Source: Oceanobacillus indicireducens (GTDB lineage: Bacteria > Bacillota > Bacilli > Bacillales > Amphibacillaceae). From it: 55,391 nucleotides of DNA. This document shows, in pieces, positions 41,463 to 50,136 of the stretch; the stretch's first letter is position 1; the number at the start of each line of letters is the position of its first letter. The position numbers and the translations under genes were made by a program. A model generated the notes under the pieces. It worked only from the letters and a program-made list of their open reading frames with translations. It made no database searches and had not been told where the DNA came from. Where the stretch lies: positions 90,756 to 146,146 of the forward strand of contig NZ_BMOS01000007.1 in NCBI RefSeq assembly GCF_014647195.1. The letters run 5' to 3'.

Positions 41463-41650
41463 CGTCTTTCCTGCTATTTCCTTATCAATATATGAAAGCT
41501 CGTCCGGAGTTATGAATGATTTATAGTTGATGAATGAAGATAGAATAACTTCTCTCCTAAGGGTTCACGGCCCCCATGCGCCTTCGCTTTCCTGGTGCGA
41601 CAGGATAACCTCCGATGTATAGAAGTTGCGGATTAAAATTAGGAAGCCAA
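41463..41650. other. Spacer between minD and spoIVFA
   Basis: No gene. The minus strand holds CCAGGAAAGCGAAGGCGC (about 41594-41577), the same type of decayed Bacillaceae repeat as near 26.83 kb. A promoter for spoIVFA is not obvious. Confidence 0.4.
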
Positions 41651-41680
41651 AAAACCGACACTTTTAAAAGTATCGGTTTT
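41651..41680 (-). terminator. Terminator of the mre-min operon
   Basis: AAAACCGATACTT and AAGTGTCGGTTTT pair around TTAA (one G-T) and are followed by TT on the minus strand, 20 bases past minD. Confidence 0.85.
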
Positions 41681-41699
41681 GATTAATATTATTATAGTT

Positions 41700-42500
41700 T
41701 TATGAGCGCATGCCGATGAATTTTTTGAAGCGTTGGAAGATGCCTTTATCTTCTTCTAAAGATTGTAGCGGAACATTTTCTCCAAGGATTCTTCTTGCGA
41801 TATTTCGATAAGCAATGGAAGCTTTAGAGTTGGGGTTTAAAGCAACAGGCTCGCCATTATTAGAAGCTTTAATGACTTCCTCATCATCGATCACAATACC
41901 TATTAAATCAATCGCCAATAACTGGACGATCTCATCCACTTCCATAATGTCGCCACTTTGCATCATATGATTCCGGATCCGGTTGATAATAAGACGAGGA
42001 GATTCCGTCATTTCTTCCTGTTCCAAGAGGCCTATGATGCGATCAGCATCACGCACGCTTGATTTCTCGGGATTCGTTACGACAATAGCCCGATCCGCTC
42101 CCGCAATAGCATTTTGAAATCCCTGCTCAATTCCTGCAGGGCAATCAATAATTATATAATCATATTCTTGCTTCAATTCAGCAACGATTTTTTTCATACC
42201 TTCAACGGTAACCGCAGATTTATCACTGGTTTGTGCAGCTGGGAGAAGAACCAAAGAGTCGAAGCGTTTATCGCGAATCAATGCTTGATTTAACCGGCAG
42301 CGTTCCTCAACGACATCCACAATGTCATAGATAATCCGATTTTCAAGTCCCATAATCACATCAAGATTTCTTAAGCCTATATCTGTATCCACCAGACAGA
42401 CTTTTTTCTCCATTAAAGCTAATGCTGTACCTATATTAGCGGTCGTTGTTGTTTTTCCTACGCCACCTTTACCAGAAGTAATTACAATAGCTTCACCCAT
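41700..42500 (-). CDS. minD: Septum site-determining ATPase MinD
   Basis: A 266-residue ParA/MinD ATPase with a deviant Walker A (GKGGVGKTTTTANIG), VDTDIGLRNLDVIMG, IIDCPAGIEQGF, and a C-terminal amphipathic membrane-targeting helix (GIFQRFKKFIGMRS). It recruits MinC to the membrane to block polar division. It overlaps minC by eight bases. Confidence 0.98.
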   Translation of the reverse strand: MGEAIVITSGKGGVGKTTTTANIGTALALMEKKVCLVDTDIGLRNLDVIMGLENRIIYDIVDVVEERCRLNQALIRDKRFDSLVLLPAAQTSDKSAVTVEGMKKIVAELKQEYDYIIIDCPAGIEQGFQNAIAGADRAIVVTNPEKSSVRDADRIIGLLEQEEMTESPRLIINRIRNHMMQSGDIMEVDEIVQLLAIDLIGIVIDDEEVIKASNNGEPVALNPNSKASIAYRNIARRILGENVPLQSLEEDKGIFQRFKKFIGMRS

Positions 42501-43179
42501 TTTGCATTCTCCTTTCGAATCCGCTTATTTCATTTCGTTTCCGTGAAAGAAGCTTTAACGAATCAATGATGATTTTATCTTCATTTTCATCAATTATGCC
42601 ACACTCCATATAGACACCATCTGCTTCATAGTCTGGTGCGCGGCTAATATAGTCAGCAATCCGCAACTGAGTCGGCTTCATATAAGATGCTGCAATAAAT
42701 GCACTGCGATCACCTTTATAACCAGCATGGGCAATCCCGAATAAATTACCTAAAACATAAATATTACCAGTGGCCATAACCTTACCACCCGGATTTACAT
42801 CACCAATAAGCAAGAGATCGCCAGTTACTTTTAAGACTTGTCCAGAACGAATAATCCGGTGGATCGTCTTAATTTCACTCTCCTCTTTCCAGCGCAGCGC
42901 TTCATCACGGTGAACAACATTTGTTTCAATTGCTGTTACTTTAAAATGATTTTCCCCTTCAATCATATCCCGTAACTTATACTGCTTTTCTTCGTCTACA
43001 AAACGATTGCCAGATTGTACTTTCACAGAAACAACCGGTTCATTTTTATTTTGTTGAGTCGATTGTAATTTATCTTTTAATTCGACAAGGGCTTCTTCAA
43101 AAGGCACTTCATCATCAATCATTAATGTAAGGCCTTCCCTGTTCCCTTTTATCGTGATTATTGGTTTCTTTTCATGCAA
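42493..43179 (-). CDS. minC: Septum site-determining protein MinC
   Basis: A 228-residue FtsZ-assembly inhibitor. The N-terminal domain (about 1-100) is divergent, as usual; the C-terminal beta-helix is clear (IIRSGQVLKVTGDLLLIGDV, GNIYVLGNLFGIAHAGYKGD). Acts with MinD, and in Bacillus is positioned by DivIVA. RBS AGAGGTGACG upstream. Confidence 0.97.
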   Translation of the reverse strand: MHEKKPIITIKGNREGLTLMIDDEVPFEEALVELKDKLQSTQQNKNEPVVSVKVQSGNRFVDEEKQYKLRDMIEGENHFKVTAIETNVVHRDEALRWKEESEIKTIHRIIRSGQVLKVTGDLLLIGDVNPGGKVMATGNIYVLGNLFGIAHAGYKGDRSAFIAASYMKPTQLRIADYISRAPDYEADGVYMECGIIDENEDKIIIDSLKLLSRKRNEISGFERRMQNG

Positions 43180-43223
43180 ATTTCGTCACCTCTTCCAAAA
43201 AAGCCCTAAATATCCTCCACTTT

Positions 43224-43757
43224 TTAATTTCCGTGATCCAATTGTTCCTCACTCCAGCGAACAATTCGTTTTTTAAGTAAAGGAAAGAGAAGTAGTAAAA
43301 ATAACAGATTAGCAAGTATTGTCGGCAGTAATCTTCTAAGTAAATAATCCGACCAAATCATATCTGTCACACCAATAACGGTATACATCAAGTAAATTAA
43401 GCCATCAGCAAGCGTAATTGCCGTAACACATAGTAGAAGCAAGACGTAAAAATTACGGTGCAATATTTTCCGGAGCCCATGTACAGCGTAGATTGCGATC
43501 CCATAGGAAAACATATAAACACCAAGAACACCTGCATAGACAACATCAATTAATAGCCCAAACATAAAGGCATATACAATGGAATAATATGTATCTTCCA
43601 GATCGTAGTAAACAGCAATGTAAACAAGAAAGGCAAGAACCCAGTGAGCGATAATTAAATAATCACTTAATGCTATTTCTTTTGGTAGAAGGTTGATTGC
43701 CAAACCCTCAAAAATTACAAGAACAAGTAGAATGAGTGGTAAGTAGGCCTTTTTCAT
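43224..43757 (-). CDS. mreD: Rod shape-determining membrane protein MreD
   Basis: A 177-residue polytopic protein with about five transmembrane segments, including FMFGLLIDVVYAGVLGVYMF, the family's most conserved part. It belongs to the elongasome with MreB, MreC and the SEDS/PBP synthases. The start overlaps the mreC stop by four bases (ATGA). Confidence 0.95.
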   Translation of the reverse strand: MKKAYLPLILLVLVIFEGLAINLLPKEIALSDYLIIAHWVLAFLVYIAVYYDLEDTYYSIVYAFMFGLLIDVVYAGVLGVYMFSYGIAIYAVHGLRKILHRNFYVLLLLCVTAITLADGLIYLMYTVIGVTDMIWSDYLLRRLLPTILANLLFLLLLFPLLKKRIVRWSEEQLDHGN

Positions 43758-44656
43758 TCTTCATTGTCCTCCTCTTCTCCATCATCTGCCTCACTAGATT
43801 CATCAACTTGGTCAACTGCACGGTCAAGTACGATGACATGATTAATATCATACATATCGGAAGACGGCTCAACAAGAGCAATCTGAGTTAAACCGTATTG
43901 ATCTGATGTCACTTCCTTTACTGTACCAATCGGAACTCCCGCTGGAAATACGCCCCCCATACCAGAAGATACGACAAGGTCATCTTCCGCTATGTCTTGC
44001 TCCGATTCTTCAATGATACGGAAGAGCAATGAATTCGTCTCTTCATCAAACCCTTCGATCATACCGAATATATTGCGTCCCTTATCACGGGAAACCATAG
44101 CAGATATCCGATTAAATTGATCAAAGCCGGTTAACAATTTTACTCTAGCAGTATGCTCATTGGCTGACTGGACCTTTCCAATCATCCCATCTGCCGTCAT
44201 AACTAACATATTTGCTTTGACACCGTGATTTTTACCTTTATTGATTGTTACCTGTTCAAGCCATCTTTCGGGAGAGCGGGCAATAACGATTGCCTGAATT
44301 GCCTCATGACTGCGAATTGAATCAGATTCCATCAAATCGAGCACATCACGTAATTCTTCATTCTCTTTATTAACTTCCTGAACTTCGTAAATGAGTGAGC
44401 GGTACTGGCTAAGTTGTTCTTTCAGTACCTGATTTTCTTCATATGTGTTGCGGAAATCTTTAATATTTGTAAAGACATCTGTTGTAAAATTGACTGGTGT
44501 GTGGATCACATATTGCACCCAGCCAATCGCATCGTTTATAAATTCTTCTGCAAAGGTAACTTTTATCCGGTCTTTGAAGGTGTAACCAACAAGCACGACG
44601 AGTAAGATAAAGCCAATCAGAAAGATAAAAAGTCGTTTATTTCTAAAAAAACGCAT
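43754..44656 (-). CDS. mreC: Rod shape-determining protein MreC
   Basis: A 300-residue bitopic protein with an N-terminal transmembrane segment (LFIFLIGFILLVVLVGYTF), a coiled coil (about 65-110, ENQVLKEQLSQYRSLIYEVQ) and an external beta-rich domain (about 120-270). The acidic tail (ESSEADDGEEEDNEE) is unusual in its charge and would suit a salt-adapted host, though that is inference. Elongasome scaffold. Confidence 0.97.
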   Translation of the reverse strand: MRFFRNKRLFIFLIGFILLVVLVGYTFKDRIKVTFAEEFINDAIGWVQYVIHTPVNFTTDVFTNIKDFRNTYEENQVLKEQLSQYRSLIYEVQEVNKENEELRDVLDLMESDSIRSHEAIQAIVIARSPERWLEQVTINKGKNHGVKANMLVMTADGMIGKVQSANEHTARVKLLTGFDQFNRISAMVSRDKGRNIFGMIEGFDEETNSLLFRIIEESEQDIAEDDLVVSSGMGGVFPAGVPIGTVKEVTSDQYGLTQIALVEPSSDMYDINHVIVLDRAVDQVDESSEADDGEEEDNEE

Positions 44657-44668
44657 GAAAACACCTAC

Positions 44669-45706
44669 TTAATTATTTGAAGATAGAGTTGATACATTTG
44701 TATTTCGGAAATGCTGGATATAGTCAATTGACTTCCCTGTTCCTACTGCCACGCTTTCTAGTGGCTCTTCCGCAATGAAAACCGGTATTTTCGTTTCATC
44801 ACTTATTACTTGGTCAATATTTTTGAGCATCGCGCCACCGCCTGTCAGTACAATACCACGATCCATAATATCTGCAGCAAGTTCTGGCGGCGTTTTTTCA
44901 AGTGTATTCTTCACAGCTTCAACAATTGCATCCACTGTTTCATTTAAAGCAGAGGATACTTCTTTCGCGGTTACTGAAATTGTTTTCGGCAAGCCGGTCA
45001 GCAAATCTCTTCCTCTGATATCCAATTCGCTGTCTTCGGTTACTTCTCCTGCCGTTCCAATATCTAATTTCATCGATTCCGCTGAACGTTCTCCAATTAA
45101 CAAGCTATATTCTTTGCGGATATAATTAATAATCGCATCATCCATATTATCACCAGCTACACGGATTGAACGGCTTGTAACAACACCGCCAAGGGAGATT
45201 ACCGCAACTTCTGTTGTTCCCCCGCCAATATCGACTATCATACTGCCTGTAGGCTCCCAAACAGGAAGACCAGCACCGATAGCAGCAGCAAATGGTTCAG
45301 AGATTGCAAACGCCTCGCGGGCGCCAGCTTGTTTAGTCGCATCAATTACCGCACGTTCTTCCACCATTGTAATCCCGGAAGGAACACAAATCATTACGTT
45401 CGGTTTCTTTGCAAAAATGGAACGACCACGCATTGCCTTCTTAATATAATAATTCATCATCGCTGCCGTCGTGTCATAATCCGCAATAACCCCATCTTTC
45501 ATCGGACGAATAACTGTTATGTTTCCTGGCGTACGACCAATCATATTTCTTGCATGACTTCCAACCGCTTCGATATTACCTGTTTCCAAATTTTTGGCAA
45601 CAACGGACGGCTCCCGCACAACTACTCCTTTACCTTTAACGAACACCAATGTATTTGCAGTACCTAAATCGATACCAAAATCCTGCGAAAAACTAAACTT
45701 TGCCAA
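44669..45706 (-). CDS. mreB: Rod shape-determining actin homologue MreB
   Basis: A 345-residue bacterial actin. The ATPase motifs are intact: phosphate-1 [17 protein letters not shown], phosphate-2 [20 protein letters not shown] and adenosine [17 protein letters not shown]. It organises lateral wall synthesis. First gene of mreBCD-minCD; the radC gene upstream ends in a hairpin at 45808-45845. Confidence 0.98.
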   Translation of the reverse strand: MAKFSFSQDFGIDLGTANTLVFVKGKGVVVREPSVVAKNLETGNIEAVGSHARNMIGRTPGNITVIRPMKDGVIADYDTTAAMMNYYIKKAMRGRSIFAKKPNVMICVPSGITMVEERAVIDATKQAGAREAFAISEPFAAAIGAGLPVWEPTGSMIVDIGGGTTEVAVISLGGVVTSRSIRVAGDNMDDAIINYIRKEYSLLIGERSAESMKLDIGTAGEVTEDSELDIRGRDLLTGLPKTISVTAKEVSSALNETVDAIVEAVKNTLEKTPPELAADIMDRGIVLTGGGAMLKNIDQVISDETKIPVFIAEEPLESVAVGTGKSIDYIQHFRNTNVSTLSSNN

Positions 45707-45807
45707 TCCAATCTCCCTCTCCGTTCACGAATTTCTTATATGTAGTTAACTATATCTATTTCTTAAACCTGTTGCAAACATTCATTTTATCCTTTTTCAA
45801 GATTAAG

Positions 45808-45845
45808 AAGCGCCACTTTCAATTGTTAGCAGAAAAATGGCGCTT
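45808..45845 (-). terminator. Stem-loop between radC and mreB
   Basis: AAGCGCCA and TGGCGCTT pair around a 22-base loop. The downstream CTTAATCTTG is only moderately T-rich on the minus strand, so some read-through into mreB is possible. Confidence 0.6.
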
Positions 45846-45905
45846 GATAAAACAATTCCTATAATATTATACGAAATAAATGATAAAATAGATAGTCTTA
45901 TATTG

Positions 45906-48900
45906 TTACAGATACCCTTTTTCCTTCAATGACACAAATTTACGATTTCCAATGATTAAATGATCGAGTACTTCTATTCCCATTATTTTCCCAGCCTCGA
46001 CTAAGCGTCTCGTGACATGGATATCTTCTTGGGAAGGTGAGGGATCGTAGGGTAGGAATCATGCGCCTTACTTTGTTCCCAAGGCAGGTTTCACAATTCC
46101 TCCCTCAGAACCGTACGTACACCTTTCAGCGTATACGGCTCGCCAGTTGACTAATCGGAATTTGCTGCTCATGGTGATCATGATGGCACTTATAACATAG
46201 AACAATGGTTTTTCTATTGCGTTCAATCATTTTTTTGTCCAAATATGTTAAGTGTTTCTTTTTCTTCAGGTCCTTTAACTTACGGACATGATGAACCTCC
46301 ATCTGACCTTCTGTTGTACCACACGCTTCACATTTGTTTGCTAATAAACGCTGTTCAAATTCAGTTCTGCCCGAATATTTCATTGTATTAACTAATATAT
46401 CAATATCGGGTGTGTCTGCTTTGATTGCACCTTTATGCTTAGGTAGGTCTTTAAGCTTTACGAACTGGTGTAATTTTTCATTTCCATGTTTATCTTTCCT
46501 TACAAGGCATAAGACACCTTGTTTGTGGGTCCGCATACTATAAGCAACCTTCCTGGAGGTACTTCTTCTTTTATTAGCAATCGTTTTTATAAAACTACTT
46601 TCAGCTAAATAAAATAGTTTATCTAGATGATGATAATTATTAGCTAACTTGTAGAAATTTGCGATTCCTCTCAATTCAGCGTTATAGGTATGGAGAATTT
46701 CCATTTCCGAATTGTTTATTAGTTTTGCTCTGTGTATAATTTTAAAGGTATCTAAATTACCATATCCATTTTCAATTGCAAATTCTTTGATTTTCTTTTC
46801 AGGAATTTCTAACTTTATTGCACCTGATAGAGTTCTTTTTTTCAAGGGATGCTTTTGGTTTTTATATAAGACCCTTTTTACCTTAACCTCATTCCATCTA
46901 CGAAATTCATATCCAATAAAGGGAATTGGATTTTCAAGATGGGTAATCAGTGTTTTTTCGTCGCTGAGTTCAAGATGGAGTTCCTGTTCTAGAAAACTTC
47001 TAATCGTTTCTTTCATTTTCAAAGCACTTTGTTTTGAGCCGGCAATTCCAATCACGAAATCATCAGCATAGCGGACATATTTCATTCTTTGATAGTTTTG
47101 ATCCATTGGGTCAATAGAGGGAACTTCTAATTGTTTAGCTTTAAGTTCCTGAATATTGAGGACTAACTCCTCCCTACCTTGCCAATGACTATGCCCGTTT
47201 CTTTCATCGAGTCTTGTAATCTTTCGTGTTAGTGTGCTGATTTTTGATCGAACCTTGATGTACTCCTCATTTCTTGCCCTATTCTTACCTTTATCAAATG
47301 CCTTCATTTGTCTTTCCATAAAGAGGTCAAACTCATGAAGCAAGATATTGGCTAGAATAGGAGAAATGATACCTCCTTGTGGTGTACCACTATAAGTTTT
47401 ATTGTATGTCCAATTTTTCATTACACCACTGGTAAGCGCATTATGAAGTAGAAGAAGGAAACGATGATCATTTATTTTCTTTGAGATAAGTTTTAGTAGT
47501 ACAGTGTGGTCAATATGGTCGAAGAAGCCTTTAATGTCTCCTTCAATACACCAAGTTAGTCCTTTCCACGTGTTTTTGATTTGAGATAGAGCTGTATGGC
47601 AGCTTCTCCCTTCTCTAAACCCATGAGAATTATCCGAGAACACTGGCTCAAATACATTTTCCAGTATCATTCTCATAACTTCCTGTACCATCTTATCTTT
47701 AAATTTTGGAACTCCTAAAGGTCTCTTTTTACCATTGGATTTTGGGATATAAACCCTGCGTACAGGTGCAAAGCGGAATGTTCCAGCTTTTAATTGCTCT
47801 ATGATGTTATCAATTTTATGTAAACTGAAACCATCTATTGTTTCATTAGATGTTCCCTTTGTTAGGTTCCCTGGATTCGGATATAGTTTTGCATATGCTT
47901 TAATCCACAACTCTTTGTTATACATGAGACGATAACAATCCGTGATAATGTTTCCTTTTTGAGAAGCTTTCCTTATAACGTCCAACTGATGAAATGGATT
48001 TGTTGCCATATTCATGACTCCTTTCTCGTTGACGTTAACATCAACCTATCTCCCTTCCCCCTGCTAAACTCATTACAAGCAAACGTTGAGTACTATGGAG
48101 ACTCCGTTACCATATGCAATTTTCATAGACCCTTGTCTAATAGCCAATCGGCACTTGCACGTAGGTAATCCCTGCATTATGACATAATTTTAGATGCGTG
48201 ATGGTTAGGTATCCCTTTCGACGGTTTCCTCATACGGAGGATTGAAGGACAAACCTTACTATGGACAGGGCTCCGGAGAATACCCAGTAGACACTCTGGC
48301 GATATATCTCCCATTTTGTCCTCATCGCCTGTTAACTATCGTAGGCAACGGCGCACCCATCGCTCATTCGTCTAGGATTCAAGCAGTTTAGCTTTTACCA
48401 TACATCACTTGGTCTGAAGAACTGACTCGACGTTAGATAGTTTTGTCGTCTCTTCTCCTTTTCACATCATGCTCTGTTCCCTCTATGGATTTCTCCTCAA
48501 GGTAAGATGCTGACCATGGAACGTTGTAAGGAGTTCCAGATTACTAATTAATCGCTAAAATTACGCATCTTGCAGGCGCACGCCGGAAGGATGATTATGT
48601 GTCAGAATTATCGAAGCAGCTGAACGCTTTGCAGCTTCACGGAAGACCTCGCGCGGGTGAACGATCGAAGCATTGAGGCTTCCAACAAAAATGGTTTGCC
48701 GGTGCATAACGTGGTTCTTGGTGTCCAGGAACAAAACGACGAAATGTTCCTGCTTCAATAAGCGCATCTCTTCCATGACATAATTTGCTCCGTCGTCGGG
48801 TGAGCGGATCACGTATTTATCATCCGGTTTATACTGACTCATTCTTTTGCCAAGTTCGATTGCAGCAAGGATCTGCACTCCTTTTGCATGACCGATTCCA

Positions 48901-49121
48901 TTAATCGCTGTCAATTCTTCAAATGTGGCATCGTGTAATAGTTTTAACCCTTCAAAATGCATAAGCACCCGATTGGCAAGCATCATGACGGACTCTACTT
49001 TCGTACCGCTACCAAGCAGGATTGCTAAGATTTCCTGATTGGTCAGATGACTTGCTCCAAGTCTAATAGCACGTTCCCTCGGTCTATCCTCTTTCGGTAC
49101 ATCTTTAATCATGATTTGCAT
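45906..49121 (-). CDS. radC: RadC (JAMM-family protein), interrupted by a group II intron
   Basis: Exon 1 (49121-48582, 180 codons) starts at the ATG after AAAGGAGGTTGTAGG and runs from [19 protein letters not shown] to [11 protein letters not shown]. Exon 2 (46046-45906) reads [20 protein letters not shown] to VSLKEKGYL and stop. Joined at the intron boundaries they give an unbroken 226-residue RadC with a UPF0758 helix-hairpin-helix part ([14 protein letters not shown]) and a C-terminal JAMM domain whose motif HNHPSGDPSPS is cut by the intron between G and D. RadC function is unclear; it was once linked to repair. Because the reading frame is restored exactly, I treat it as a live, splice-dependent gene rather than a pseudogene. 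In B. subtilis maf separates spoIIB and radC and is missing here. Confidence 0.9.
46108..46141 (-). ncRNA. Domain V of the radC group II intron
   Basis: A 34-base hairpin: GAGCCGTA pairs with TACGGTTC, with an upper stem and GAAA loop. The catalytic AGC triad is at the 5' side. The RT stop codon lies inside this hairpin. Confidence 0.92.
46126..48009 (-). CDS. ltrA: Group II intron-encoded reverse transcriptase-maturase with HNH endonuclease
   Basis: A protein of about 627 residues. RT0-RT7 blocks are recognisable: [20 protein letters not shown], the [11 protein letters not shown] motif, [19 protein letters not shown] and the catalytic YADD in [13 protein letters not shown]. The maturase (X) domain follows, and the C-terminus is an HNH DNA endonuclease ([19 protein letters not shown] and [11 protein letters not shown]). 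It aids splicing and target-primed reverse transcription. The second ATG (48009) is eight bases from AAAGGAG and is preferred to the one at 48015, which is two bases away. Read in the same direction as radC. Confidence 0.95.
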   Translation of the reverse strand: MATNPFHQLDVIRKASQKGNIITDCYRLMYNKELWIKAYAKLYPNPGNLTKGTSNETIDGFSLHKIDNIIEQLKAGTFRFAPVRRVYIPKSNGKKRPLGVPKFKDKMVQEVMRMILENVFEPVFSDNSHGFREGRSCHTALSQIKNTWKGLTWCIEGDIKGFFDHIDHTVLLKLISKKINDHRFLLLLHNALTSGVMKNWTYNKTYSGTPQGGIISPILANILLHEFDLFMERQMKAFDKGKNRARNEEYIKVRSKISTLTRKITRLDERNGHSHWQGREELVLNIQELKAKQLEVPSIDPMDQNYQRMKYVRYADDFVIGIAGSKQSALKMKETIRSFLEQELHLELSDEKTLITHLENPIPFIGYEFRRWNEVKVKRVLYKNQKHPLKKRTLSGAIKLEIPEKKIKEFAIENGYGNLDTFKIIHRAKLINNSEMEILHTYNAELRGIANFYKLANNYHHLDKLFYLAESSFIKTIANKRRSTSRKVAYSMRTHKQGVLCLVRKDKHGNEKLHQFVKLKDLPKHKGAIKADTPDIDILVNTMKYSGRTEFEQRLLANKCEACGTTEGQMEVHHVRKLKDLKKKKHLTYLDKKMIERNRKTIVLCYKCHHDHHEQQIPISQLASRIR

Positions 49122-49221
49122 TCCTACAACCTCCTTTCTTGCTCTTACTTTACGAACTTCGCAAGGAAAACTCAACTTCCCGTATCCCTTTTTTATAGAC
49201 TGTTTTCTAAGTGAAAATACA

Positions 49222-49259
49222 AAAACCACCCGAGGATATTCTCCTTATCAGGTGGTTTT
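49222..49259 (-). terminator. Terminator of spoIIB
   Basis: AAAACCACC and GGTGGTTTT pair on the minus strand; the T-run is part of the right arm (GGTGGTTTTTG). Confidence 0.8.
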
Positions 49260-49287
49260 ATCTGTTGATAATTCTAAAACAGACAAG

Positions 49288-50043
49288 TTATAAATTATCA
49301 TAAGCTTGCATGACTTGCAGAAGGTAAACTTCAATATTTTCTGTCTGTTCACTCAAAATTTCAACGAGATTCCCTAATTCATCTGCTTTCGGTGCTTGTT
49401 CCAAATGGTTCACGAGGGGAGTGTTTTCTTTGGCAGTTAATGCTTCCTCCCATACTTGCCCAAGCTGTTCAACCCATTCAGACGCACCTTCTGTTAGTTT
49501 CAGCTCTTTTTCATTTGTTTGCCACTCTTTGACGAACACATCGAATCCTTCACCTTGTAACTCCATCGCCCTTTGTTTAGCTTGTTCCTCTGTATGGGAA
49601 ATCCCAATCAATAAAAAGTATTGACCGTCTCGTTCCCAAATGAATGCTGGTTCTCCTGCTGACATATAGGATTGCTGCCATTCCTCTGCATTTGCTTTTT
49701 CCTCAAATAAACCAGCTTGGAGAACGTATGCAGCAAGTGTCGGCAATTGTTGCTCCGCTTTTACTTGATTGTCCGTTCCTTGAGCGGTGACTGCTGTAGA
49801 GGGACTCGGATCCTCACCCGTCTGCTCGTTTTCGATACCGGTAAATAAATTGATAATAAATATTCCTAACACTGTACCAATCACACCGGCTGATAGAATG
49901 GTCAGGAAAACAGGTGCAAGCCAACTATTATCCTTTACTTTTTTTGGATGATAATGGACAGGTGTAAACTCATTTTCCACTTTCTTCTTTACTGCGCTGC
50001 CATCCTCAATAAACCGATCATCCGTATATTTATTATCTGACAT
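49288..50043 (-). CDS. spoIIB: SPOR-domain sporulation protein SpoIIB
   Basis: A 251-residue bitopic protein: cytoplasmic N-terminus with acidic and basic patches, one transmembrane segment (about 48-68, FLTILSAGVIGTVLGIFIIN), an acidic linker and a SPOR-like peptidoglycan-binding domain (about 100-165, YVLQAGLFEEKANAEEWQQ). Position between folC and radC matches B. subtilis spoIIB, which helps localise the septal engulfment machinery. The prepilin-peptidase gene comC found there is absent. Confidence 0.85.
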   Translation of the reverse strand: MSDNKYTDDRFIEDGSAVKKKVENEFTPVHYHPKKVKDNSWLAPVFLTILSAGVIGTVLGIFIINLFTGIENEQTGEDPSPSTAVTAQGTDNQVKAEQQLPTLAAYVLQAGLFEEKANAEEWQQSYMSAGEPAFIWERDGQYFLLIGISHTEEQAKQRAMELQGEGFDVFVKEWQTNEKELKLTEGASEWVEQLGQVWEEALTAKENTPLVNHLEQAPKADELGNLVEILSEQTENIEVYLLQVMQAYDNL

Positions 50044-50136
50044 CTCGTCACTCCCTGCTAGAATTCCTTTGCATTACTCTACCATATCCAGAATGAAAAA
50101 CTAGAAGAAATTTGTCAGGTGAATTGTAAAAGTTTT

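Larger units (their letters stand above)
46047..48581 (-). mobile_element. Complete group II intron within radC
   Basis: The 2535-base intron begins with GTGCGCC (48581), the standard GUGYG 5' end, and ends CTACCCTAC (46047), a pyrimidine-terminated AY end. Its first 570 bases are structured domains I-III; domain IV carries the RT gene (48009-46126). Domain V (46141-46108) has the intact AGC triad and a GAAA tetraloop, and domain VI (46107-46047) can form a long hairpin (GGGAGGAAT with ATTCCTACCC) with an unpaired A near the 3' end as branch point. CCGGAG at 48276-48271 could be EBS1, pairing with the TTCCGG just before the 5' splice site. All parts needed for splicing and mobility appear present. 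Confidence 0.93.

Noticed and set aside
45906-49121. radC as a pseudogene
   Set aside because: The break is an intact group II intron with exact in-frame exon junctions, so a splice-dependent gene is the better description.
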